Shown here: positions 55,151 to 64,000 of the stretch, in pieces
How positions within the stretch are numbered: position 1 is the first letter of the stretch
How the letters are laid out: every line of letters begins with the position of its first letter
NCBI GenBank assembly: GCA_015680685.1
Contig: MNCI01000270.1
Coordinates: forward strand, 29,062-93,061
DNA length: 64,000 nt
From: Gnetum montanum
Lineage: Eukaryota > Streptophyta > Gnetopsida > Gnetales > Gnetaceae
Direction of reading: 5' to 3'
The notes under the pieces: model-generated
The model's database searches: none
Told to the model about the DNA's origin: nothing
The model's input: the letters and a program-made list of their open reading frames with translations, nothing else
Made by a program: the position numbers and the translations under genes

Positions 55151-57780
55151 AGTGGGCTAATAGGTCTATTAGTTCCATCCACAAGTGTGAAAAGTGTCCT
55201 GGAAAAAGGGTGTTTCCAGGGCTTGTGCTCAAAGCTACTAGCACTATCACCCCTATGTATGTTAATAGTGCAAGTGGTGTTCTTTTGTCGAGGTTGTGCT
55301 GGAAATTCTCCCTGCATTGTTGGTAGTGGCACAGGGGGGAGAGGAGTACAAGAGTGTTGAGAAGGATCTGACAGATGATGAGAAGCATAAGATGCTGATT
55401 TCATGAGAGGTGTTATGGGTTTATGGTATTCAAGAGGGTAATGCTACTGAGCAAACACATGCATAGTAGGACCATCAGGAAAAATAGGTTGTTTGATATA
55501 GTATCCAAAAGAATCCAGTTGACAATAGGGGTATTGCTCTCTTGGTGATAGCATCCCCCACGAATGTAGGTTTTGCCACTGTTGTTGATACTAATCTTGA
55601 GGTTGAGGAGGAGTCCCTCTTAAATAGCATAGTTGATTGTAGAACTGTCTATAATTTCCTTACGGATAAGGCAATTTCTTGGGCATCTACTTTCCCACAA
55701 ACTTAGGGTCCAAAGCATAAGCACTAGATTCATGTAGATGTGACGTAAGTAAGCAACAACCCTTTGGATGTTCATATTAACAAACATCACATCCATCATC
55801 CTCCTCTGGATCTGAGTTTGCAACCTCTTTCACTGCTACAAAATAGGCATCCCTACCTATTTCCTTATTTTCTTCTTCTTGTCTTAATCTCCTACTCGTT
55901 CCTATTGTATCTTTTCCTCCATAATTTTCAAGGTTGCTCCAAATTTTTCATCCCTCAAATCCCATATCTTATCTATCCTTGTTGCAATCCCTCAAATCCC
56001 CTTGGCAAGGTTTTATGTGAAAACACCTCATCAAAAGGGGCATCTTCTTCCTGATCATAAATGTGGATGGCCTTCTTATGAAGGGTCGGGTCCTAGTTAT
56101 ACTCCTCTATGCTCTTTGTCTTGCATAGCTCTCCTTCTTCTTTTACCACTTGTTTGATCAACCTTTGTATTCGATGGGCTCTAAGTTTTGATAGTCTTCC
56201 TTAGGCATAGATGCCAAGGGTCTCTCTTGTTTTGTTGCAAAGCTCATCTATAATGTGACAAAACTACTCTTTCTGAAAAAACCCATGGCCTAGGTATCTG
56301 TGTAGCAAAGAATAGTATTTGCCTAGAGCCACATCAAGGGTTTCATGGTTCCCTTGCTTCCATCCTTGGATTTGCTTCCTCGGATTGGACCTCTTGAATA
56401 GGTCTAGTACTTCTCGTTGAAGAGCTTGATCATCATGCACCACCAATGGATTGAATCTAATTCCAACTTTCAGCTTCTTTTATTAGTGATCTAGGAAAGA
56501 ACTTAAGTTTTTGCCCTTACTTTTAATATTTTGCAAGGCATAGGTATCCTAGAAGGCTTATAAATGATGCTACGGATCAGAATTGTAGCTTCCCTCATAC
56601 TCTGGAATGTTGTTCATATCAAATTATTTAATGCAACTTTCCCCTTGATGTCTACAAGGTATTCTTGCTATCTCCTTGATCTGAATCATGCTTCAAATAG
56701 CCAACAAAGGTTCATCATCATCAGACATGTCACAGTCAATCTTTGTCTCTATTTGCTCAATCATGATGATCTTGTTTGTTCTCTCCTTAGTGCCTTCTAT
56801 ATTCTCTTTAGTCTCTATATTTACCTCCATCTCAATCCCTACCAAGATGTCTATTGTGGCTCCTCCTATTGTGATGATCTAGATTTCTTATGTGACAATC
56901 ACTAGGTTGCCTACTTAGATCCCTTGATGAAGCTCCATCTCCCTATCTATGTTCATCTTTGTCAAAACTAGGCAATGAAGATGAAGAAGAAGATGAACTA
57001 GGATGACTACCATGGCTTCTATATCTCCTCTAGGGTCCCTAGAATTATCTCTTCTAAATCTATTGGAGGTCCTAGGCCATAAGGCCCTCCGTGTTCTAGG
57101 ACCCATTCCATCCCCTCTAGAATGGAATACTAAAGCTGAACATAGCCTTTGAAATGTGGGATCTTCAATGTAGAAGATAGGACAATGAAAGGCATCTCAA
57201 TGATGATTGGACCTCTTGGACCAACATTCTATGTCCTTCTCAAATCAAGGGGATTGCATCTTTGCCCTTATCCTGTTCATGCCTAGTCTCCATCATGGAA
57301 TCTCTCTTGGCTCGAATCTTCATTAGATGCTATGGACTAGACATGTTCCTCGTAACTTGGTAGCCATTAACAACATGGCCAAGACTAGGCCTCAAAAGGG
57401 CAGCTTGAAGCATTAACAGAGCTTATTGGTCATGCGGTAATACAATATTGCGCAACAAGTTCCTCCACCTAAACTATTCATCCTAGTGAAAGATGAAGGT
57501 AAAATTAGAATAGTAAGGGTCTGAATGAGCATATGTGATCCTTGCTTGCAATGGTCAACTTCAGCTTTCTTCAATATGGATCTTGTCATTGCCCACACTA
57601 GCATTCTCATTCCACATTGAGTGATTGAGCCTATGTAAAGAAGTCATGTTTTAATTAATAATATGTGTGTGACTTAAAATATTAACTTTCTTTAAAAGAT
57701 AAATTGATAGTGCTTTTACAACAATCAATTATGGTATAACTAATCTAGATCACTAGCATCATCCCAAAAATGGCACCAAT
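55150..57780 (-). mobile_element. Older LTR element with gag remnant
   Basis: Minus-strand frames give broken gag-type pieces: RRALWPRTSNRFRR (56915-57106), SNPRKQIQGWKQGNHETLDV and KYYSLLHRYLGHGFFQ (56264-56446), and further low-quality frames down to 55150. Upstream at 57761-57780 the minus strand reads ATTGGTGCCATTTTTGGGAT, a decayed form of the TGGCGCC-type primer-binding site used by Athila/Tat-like gypsy elements. No pol region remains. The autonomous gypsy landed just upstream, in what should be this element's LTR (57781-57939). Confidence 0.5.
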
Positions 57781-57939
57781 GATGAGCAGCAAAATAGACC
57801 TTACGCAAATCATAAGCAATCACATGTAACATAGTCAAATTCCTGACACTGGACTAGTTTGGGTCTCTAGATAGCTAGGTAACTGATCATTGGTCGCTAC
57901 CTTCCCAATGACACTTGTGGGCTTAGTATGTAGGGTTAG

Positions 57940-58738
57940 TGATGAGAAGCTCCCATGGATTCCACAATCCAAGCTCTTTCAATGTCACAAAAACAACAAA
58001 TTTGAACAGGAAAGGAAAATGAAAGCTTTATTCTTGCTCAAATAGAGAAATTACAGCTGAAAGGAAACACAAATTCCTAGGGACAGACAAGAGATTCAAT
58101 CAAATTCTCACACACTCAATCAAAGAAAACACATACTCACATGGATGATGATCAAGGCACCTTGCCAAGATTCTATCTCTCTCTACTCTTCTCTCAACTC
58201 ACCTCTCTCTCCCTAGACCTTCTCTATTCTCTCTAGACTCCCTTTATCAAATTGAAGACCCAATAAATCTATTTATATCTTTTTTCCCTCTGTCTCTTCA
58301 TCTTCCCTCCAATTTATCATTCAATTTGATGCCCATTACAATCTATCCTAGATGTCCAAGGGAACAATAGACATCTATCCCGAGTGCAAAGATATCAGAG
58401 TAGATGTCTCAAAACCATGTTAGAAGTCTAGGAGAAACAGTAGACATCTAATATGCAAGTTAGATGTCTAACTATCAGGGTAGATGTCTATCCTACCAAG
58501 GTGAAAATTAAATATGCTTCTTTTGAGGCCTGGAATCTCCAAACACCTCCAAACAAGTCCCCATAGCCCCTAGAACACCTTAAACTCATCAAAATAGTCC
58601 CAAAACACTCCCAAACACGTCAAAATACCCTAAGATCGTCATCAACAAAACAACACTAAAAGACAAACACAACAACACACAAACATCTATGCACAAAGAT
58701 ATTGAGGATTAGACATGGGTTGGGTGATGTCCTCATCA
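57940..58738 (-). repeat. 3' LTR of the autonomous Ty3/gypsy element
   Basis: A 799-base LTR that on the minus strand starts TGATGAGGACATCACCC (58738) and ends TTCTCATCA (57940). It is preceded by a polypurine tract and followed by CTAAC, presumably one half of a target duplication. U3 carries seven TAGAYRTCTA palindromes, then TATAAATAG (58269-58277) and AATAAAG (58026-58032). The matching 5' LTR is not found before the window ends. Confidence 0.85.
58349..58490. repeat. Seven TAGAYRTCTA palindromes, 20-base phasing
   Basis: Copies start at 58349, 58368, 58401, 58421, 58441, 58461 and 58481: tagatgtcc, tagacatcta, tagatgtctc, tagaagtcta, tagacatcta, tagatgtcta, tagatgtcta. The last five are exactly 20 bases apart, two turns of DNA. 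The array lies in U3, 70 to 220 bases upstream of the LTR TATA box. Confidence 0.85.
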
Positions 58739-58755
58739 TCTCTCCCACCATTAAG
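58739..58755 (-). other. Polypurine tract of the autonomous gypsy
   Basis: On the minus strand CTTAATGGTGGGAGAGA ends directly at the LTR start. The tract matches the one at 42964-42975. Confidence 0.8.
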
Positions 58756-58770
58756 AATTGAAACTTGCCC

Positions 58771-60022
58771 TCAAGTTGGCTGTACACTTTGGACAGCATT
58801 AAGCCCCCACAAAGCCAAATCTTTCCTTGGTGGCTTGGCTGAGTTTGAGTCTTCAAGGGCATCCTTGAGGATCTCAAAACTATCCCTCAAGTCTGATGCA
58901 ATCACATTCCCATGGTATCGGCTCAAATCTGAAACATTAAAAACACAAGAAATAGGCAAATCATTAGGTAAGTCAATCCCATAAGCATTTGGATTGATTT
59001 TGGCCCTGATCTAAAATGGACCAATTCTTCTTGACTTGAGCTTGTAGAAGTGCACATTCTTTTGTCTCTCCTTCCTCAAGTAAATCCAAACATAATCACC
59101 AATCCGGAAATTAATTGTCCTCTTGCCCTCATTGGCCTTGGAAGACACAATCTTTGTCTTTTTCTCCAAGTGAGATTAACTTGTTGATGCAATTCTCTCA
59201 TTTGCTCAACAAAGTATGAACTCAAAGAGGCACAATCTTCAAATTTCCTCAACTCATCAACTATCATTGGTGAAAACCATAATTTGCCATAAAGGGACTC
59301 TTACCAATGCTAGAATGGAAAGCATTATTGTATGAGAATTCAGCATGGACCAACATGTTTTCCCACCTTTGAGGCTGATCCTCACACAAACACCTCAAGA
59401 TCTTCAATAGAGGCCTATTCACAACCTCAGTTTGCCCATTAGTTTGGGGGTGATAGGCTGTGGAAAATGACAACTTGGTTCCAAGTAATTTCCAAAGTGA
59501 TCTCCAAAAATGGCTGGTAAACTTGACATCCCTATCACTCACAATGTTTAAAGGAATGCCATGTAGCCTCACAACATGCTGAAAGAATAAATATGCAACA
59601 TGTGAAGCATCACTAATTTTCTTGCATGGAATAAAATGAGCCATCTTGGTAAATCCATCTACTACAACAAGTATAGAATCATGACCAGATTTTGTCTTAG
59701 GAATGCGACAAACAAATTCCAAAGAAACACTTACCCAAGAAGCATTGGGGATTAGCAAAGGTAGATAATGACCATCTACACATTTTCCCCCTTTGAACTT
59801 TTGACAAATATAGCATTCTTTTACAAATTTAACCACATCACTATACACACTTGGCCAAAAGTAATTTTTGCTCACCAAGTCCAATGTCTTGGTCTTGCCC
59901 ATATGTGCAGCCATGTCACTATGGTGTTTCTCTTCAAGGAGCTTGTACCTGAAATCACACTCTGGAACACAAATTTTTCCATCCTTAAACAAAATCCCAT
60001 TCTTCACATGATAAGCTTTCAA
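58771..60022 (-). pseudogene. Gypsy integrase
   Basis: The frame 59264-60022 (252 codons) has a zinc-binding part (KHHSDMAAHMGKTKTL, then CYICQK: H-x-H-type plus C-x2-C) and a catalytic core. The first catalytic residue lies where M-D-F is usual but here reads SLEFV (Glu in place of Asp). The others are present: VSDRDVKFTSHFW and QTNGQTEVVNR with the third catalytic Glu. The C-terminal part continues in other frames (59076-59267, ELHQQVNLTWRKRQR; 58771-58959, ISCVFNVSDLSRYHG). It inserts element DNA into the genome. Frameshifts and the first-site change suggest it is inactive. Confidence 0.88.
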
Positions 60023-60061
60023 TTGATCAGTCCTTCCTAATAATGGGGAAGATAACTCTTT

Positions 60062-60802
60062 CTAAATTACACCAAAATCCTTATCATTAGGATATAATGA
60101 AGCAAAAGACTCAAATCCTTGAACTTTCACATTATAAGAAACAACATGGACTCTAGACAAAGTATCAACCACAACATTAGACTTCCCACTCGTATGTTTC
60201 AAAACAAAATGAAATTCTTGCAATTGCTCTACCCATTTCATGTGCTTGGCACCCAATTTCTTTTGAGAATTCAAAAATTAAAGTGCTCTATGATCAGTAA
60301 ATAAAAGAACCTCTGATCTCCAATGTTTAATGGCTTGAAGTATAGCATATAACTCTTCTTCATAAACACTATACTTTTGTCTAGATTCATTCAATTGTTC
60401 AGAAAAGAATGCAATTGGCTTACCTTCTTGAGAAAGCACACCTCCAACAGCAAGCCCACTTGCATCTACTTCCACTTCAAAAAGTTTTGAGAAATCTGGA
60501 ATTCCCAAAACTGGAGCACTACAAATTTTCTCTTTCAATGCTTGAAAGGATTTCTCTTTCTCATTATCCCACATAAATGCTGAATTTTTCTTCAAACAAG
60601 AAAGCATAGGCCATGCAATGGAACTAAAATTCTTATTAAATCTCCTATAGAAGCCAGACAAACCAAGAAAAGATCTCACCTCTCCTACATCCTTAGGTGA
60701 AGGCCATTCCTTAATTGACTTTATCTTACTAGTTCCATCTTGAATTGGTTCTTGGAGACAACATGACCTAGGCAGACAATTTCTTTCTTCATGAAGTGGC
60801 AT
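60062..60802 (-). pseudogene. Gypsy RNase H and connection region
   Basis: The frame 60278-60802 begins with the RT connection (KEWPSPKDVGEVRSFLGLSG, FYRRF) and reads into RNase H: FEVEVDASGLAVGGVLSQ with the first catalytic Asp, then YEEELYAILQAIKHWR with the Glu, and FTDHRAL with a later Asp. A stop at 60278-60280 separates it from 60062-60274 (EFHFVLKHTSGKSNVVVDTL), which carries the last part, usually K-G-x-x-N-x-x-A-D-x-L-S-R; here the Ala is Val. RNase H removes the RNA strand during reverse transcription. Confidence 0.85.
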
Positions 60803-61557
60803 TTCTTGGCATTAATCACCAATTTTGTCTCTTGTAACTTAGAACATATCATCCTCAACTGATGTACATGGTCCTCTTCCTTAGAACTATAAACAAGAAT
60901 ATCATCAAAGAAAATAATACAACATTTACCAATAAAATCCCTTAGGACTTCATGCATGAGCCTCACAAATGTGGCTAGAGCATCAGTTAGCCCAAAAGGC
61001 ATGACTAACCACTCATACAAGCCATCAAGTGTCTTAAAGGTTGTCTTCCATTCATCTCCCGGTCTAATCCTTATTTGATGATAGCCATTTTTAATCAATT
61101 TTAGAAAAAATCTCAGCATTGGCAAGCACATCAAGAATGTCATCCATCCTCGAAGCAGGAAATTTATACTTGATAGTAATCCTATTAACAGCCCTAGAAT
61201 CTATGCACATCCTTAATTCATCGGTGTCCTTATTGGGAACTAACACAGCTGGAACGACACAAGGAGAAATGGATTCCTTCATAAAACCATTAGATAGTAA
61301 TTCAATTGCTTGCTCAATTCTTCCCTTTGATTTGAAGTCATGTAGTAGGCTCTTTCATTTGGAATTGTAGCTCTTGATATGAAGTCTATTTGATGTTGGA
61401 TGGATCTCATTGGTGGAAGTCCTTCCAATTTGCCCTTGAAAACATTGGCAAATTCCAACGCCAAATGGTGTACCACTGGAGGAAGTTCATTTGTATGCTC
61501 CTCTTCACTTGTTGCAATTGTTGACATGATGACAAAAGCATGCCCCAGCCTCTTCAT
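60721..61557 (-). pseudogene. Gypsy reverse transcriptase
   Basis: Three frames in order. 61279-61557 is the linker and front (HQIDFISRATIPNERAYY). 61091-61282 is the fingers ([33 protein letters not shown]). 60721-61143 is the palm ([39 protein letters not shown] with FFDD for the more usual Y-x-D-D). A frameshift near 61100-61140 splits the K-I-D-L-K-N-G-Y motif. Residues around the catalytic Asp pair are otherwise intact. Confidence 0.88.
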
Positions 61558-61975
61558 GTGCTTGTAGGTACTCTTGCTTACTAAGTAAGATCAATGAAGC
61601 ATTAATAAGGACATTTTCCTTGTACTGCTGCCAAGTCATAGGAATGACTTCATGTATTCCATCTTCTCTTGGAATAAACCAAACATTTCTTGCACCACTA
61701 AAAGAAGCCTTGTTGTCAAAGTTCCAAGGTCTTCCCAAAATAACATCAGCACAATCAATAGGAAGGATGCCACAATGCACCTTGTCCTTAAAAGAACCAA
61801 TTTTAAAAAACAAAAAACACTTCTCCTTAACTTCTTGGAAATGATCCTTAGATAGCCAATGGACTATATAGGGCCTAGAATGTGGAAATGTCTTCAAACC
61901 AAGCTTAGAAACAGCCTTTGAAGAAATCACATTTTCTTGAGCTCCATTGTCAATTAAAATGTATCCATTCACCAC
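61505..61975 (-). pseudogene. Gypsy aspartic protease
   Basis: A 156-codon frame with YILIDNGAQENVIS, the active-site motif (D-S-G-A in most relatives, D-N-G-A here), then KLGLKTFPHSRPYIVHWL and DVILGRPWNFDNKASF, the usual I-L-G-x-P-W turn. It cuts the polyprotein. The catalytic Asp is kept. It overlaps the gag frame by 26 bases in another frame. Confidence 0.82.
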
Positions 61976-63352
61976 TATCTAGACACCTAGCTCCAATCCT
62001 AAAGAGCATCTTTCTTCTAGGATCTTCATTGGCATTAACATTTCTCATAAAAGTGCAAGAATTAATTTCAATGATATCTTCAATCATTGGTGCATGAAGA
62101 TTACCTTCATTGGAGGATTCTTGCTTTTCCAAGGTCTGAAGTTGCTTGCCTTTGGAGATCTTTGGCTTTTTGCACTGCCATTGTTTGTGTCCCTTTTCAC
62201 CATAATTGAAGCATTGAGGTCTAGATGCATAGCCATTTCCTTGACTCTTTCCATTCTTGGAATAGTCTTTCATGGAATCTTGGCCCTCCTTGAACTTCTC
62301 TTGCACCTCCTTTATGTCTTCTTTGGAATTTTCCTTCTCCTTAGCTCCTTTCTCACCTTTAGAAGCTTTGGAGTCCTTGTCTTTAGAAATTTTGGGACCT
62401 CTATTCTATCCTTGAAGTTTCTCTCAGCCTTAAGAGCCAATTCAAAAGCCTCATCCAATGTTTGGGGGTCATAGAATGTTAGCTCTTGTTGATACTCCCT
62501 TTTCAGTCCTCCTTGAAAGTTAGATGCTTGTTCATAATCATCCCAATGAACTTTTGCAAGCTAGAAAGCCTTACAAAAAACCATGTAGTAGTCCTTCACA
62601 CTCTTATCACCTTGCCTTAGGTAATTCAATTTTTGGATGGCCTCTTGTCTATGATCAGTCTTCTCAAATTTTTGCTTGAGCATGAATTGCATTAAAAACC
62701 AATCCTTGATAGGAGTACCATTGTTCAACTTGTAAGAATGACTTTCCTTCTCCCACCATACAAGTGCTATGCCTTCTAGTTTGGCTTCAACAAAAGACAC
62801 TTTTTGATGATTTTCCACATCTTCAAGTTCAAAGTACTTGTTAATCATTTTCAGCCAAGAGATAAAAGATTCAGTTCCTTCCATGCCATTGAAGGATTTG
62901 ACTTCAACATGGGACATCCTTGAAGCATGTCTAAAAGCTTTTGCAAGAGTGACTTCAATTCCTTCACCTTGCTTCCTTTAAGGCTTAGAAGGAAGTTCCT
63001 TTTTCCCTTTCCTAGGAAAAATGAAGCCTTGAAACTTATTTTCAGCACTAGGAGCATGAAGAAAAACATCATCTTGACCTTCTCCTTCTCCAAAGTATTC
63101 ATCTTCAAGGGATGGCATTGAGGAATGTCTAGAAGAAGGTCTTGGTGAAGAATTGTATGACTTGTACCCTTGCTTGGATGCTTTTGGTGAAGTAGCATGT
63201 CCTTTGTTCTCTCCAAGCTTTTCAATTTTCTCAACAATGAGCTTGAGAGCATTTCTCATGTCATGCATGTCTCTTGACAGAGCTTGAACTGTCTTCTTCT
63301 TTGAAGGCATGCTGGAAATTGATCTGTATATCATATTAGAGGAATCTTTCAT
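61950..63352 (-). pseudogene. Gypsy gag with damaged zinc knuckle
   Basis: The N-terminal frame (62978-63352) includes MPSKKKTVQALSRDMHDM (from 63313) and a Ser/Pro-rich stretch. The Retrotrans_gag core is at 62561-62917 (FNGMEGTESFISWLKMINKY, LEGIALVWWEKESHSY, FMLKQKFEKTDHRQEA). The nucleocapsid part is at 61950-62306 with CFNYGEKGHKQWQC; the second Cys of the C-x2-C-x4-H-x4-C knuckle has become Tyr. At least three frames are needed, so gag is broken. Gag packages element RNA. Confidence 0.85.
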
Positions 63353-63797
63353 AGATTTTTACAATGACTAACTGTTTTCATGATCTTCCTTTATTTCATA
63401 AAATCAGTATTGGTTGAAACTAAAATATGAATATTGTATTTTGTTTAAGTTAGATGACACTGCTCTCTGTTTTGGAAACCTGGAATTGTTTTCTTTGATT
63501 ATTATTTCAATGTGGAAATATTAGAACATCATGAAGGAAACTTATATCATCTATATTGGGAAATCTGCGATGACAGGAATTTGTTGGATGAATTGAAATA
63601 TGACATTCCATGATAGATCTTTAGCTTTTGGCTCACATATATCTTGTATGGGAAATTTCAGACTTTTGTATCAATGTTTCAGGAAAGAAAGCAACAGGGC
63701 TACTGTAGTTCTCTGCTATTGCAATTTATCTGTTTAATAATTTCAATCTTTTCTTATAGATATACTCTCTGTTGGAAAAATGAAGACAAATACATTA
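63353..63797. other. AT-rich flank, nothing recognised
   Basis: No LTR similarity to 57940-58738 and no coding motif. This is where the 5' LTR of the gypsy element would be expected, so a deletion or later insertion removed it. Confidence 0.5.
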
Positions 63798-64000
63798 ATT
63801 ATTGTATTTCCTTTTATGTTGCATTTGATGTGGGGATGTGTTTTATCCCACATGTATTAGGATTGGGGTTTGGTCCTCATGTTTCCTCATAAATAGAAGG
63901 CTTGGGGTAGCCTTTAGGGTATTATTGTATTTCCTTTTATGTTGCATTTGATGTGGGGATGTGTTTTATCCCACATGTATTAGGATTGGGGTTTGGTCCT
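63798..64000. repeat. Tandem repeat of a 123-base promoter-like unit
   Basis: Unit 1 is 63798-63920 and unit 2 starts at 63921 and runs off the window; the 80 bases that can be compared are identical. Each unit has an inverted repeat (ATGTGGG ... CCCACAT) and unit 1 ends with a TATA-like cataaatag and aggcttggggtagccttt. This looks like duplicated U3 sequence of an LTR element extending to the right. Perfect identity implies a recent event. Confidence 0.85.

Larger units (their letters stand above)
57940..63352 (-). mobile_element. Autonomous-type Ty3/gypsy element, 5'-truncated and decayed
   Basis: From right to left: gag (61950-63352), protease, RT, RNase H, integrase and 3' LTR, the Ty3/gypsy order. 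About 5.4 kb remain. Frameshifts and stops interrupt gag, the RT front, the end of RNase H and the integrase tail. No chromodomain was seen after the integrase, which ends with a CVFNVSDLSRYHG-type motif. The 5' LTR and leader are missing: sequence right of 63352 does not look like the LTR. It shares LTR ends, polypurine tract and gag start with the non-autonomous element at 40882-43805. Confidence 0.88.

Overview
This is nuclear DNA of a land plant with a very repeat-rich, intron-inflated genome. A gymnosperm is my best guess: one recognisable host gene has introns of about 8.1 kb and 26.7 kb packed with decayed retrotransposons, and LINE, Ty3/gypsy, Ty1/copia and SINE debris fills nearly all the rest. 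No prokaryotic features, rRNA genes, canonical tRNA genes or CRISPR arrays are present. Positions 12524-12855 are an assembly gap of 332 Ns. The species cannot be named from the sequence.

Host gene (- strand, at least 15426-51444). Six strong exons and one probable upstream exon join with matching splice phases. They encode a conserved block, a short coiled coil and a PH (pleckstrin homology) domain that is split over three exons. The 26.7 kb intron (23979-50692) holds a nested cluster of L1-like LINEs: F(-), a SINE, G(+), H2(-) and H1(-), the last interrupted by an LTR element. The 8.1 kb intron (15584-23670) holds two SINE-like elements, RTE LINE tails, L1 tails, an LTR fragment and a copia gag remnant. 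The last coding exon and the first exon(s) were not found.

L1-like LINE family. At least eight copies (A at 0.2-2.5 kb, B/C at 5.4-8.1 kb, D at 13.6-14.4 kb, E at 19.2-20.2 kb, F, G, H2, H1) plus several short 3' tails share one layout: ORF1 with a DUF4283-like domain, then ORF2 with endonuclease, reverse transcriptase, zf-RVT zinc finger, a long extra C-terminal region rich in Glu/Arg/Gln, and a terminal module that strongly resembles a DnaJ J-domain. The 3' UTR has a G/C hairpin and a conserved end near TTTAATATAATCC. All copies are broken by stops.

Ty3/gypsy family with TGATG...CATCA LTRs. It includes a truncated autonomous element (57940-63352, -), a non-autonomous element with unfamiliar ORFs (40882-43805, +) and a solo LTR with a perfect ACCAC target duplication (6447-7332). 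LTR remnants lie near 20.8-21.2 kb and 2.5-5.4 kb. The U3 regions carry arrays of short palindromes around a GAYRTC core, a different sequence version in each copy. An older gag-bearing element (55150-57939, -) was the landing site of the autonomous one.

The stretches 8.2-13.0 kb, 14.4-15.4 kb, 16.0-17.8 kb, 48.3-50.7 kb and 51.8-54.9 kb have no gene I can recognise.
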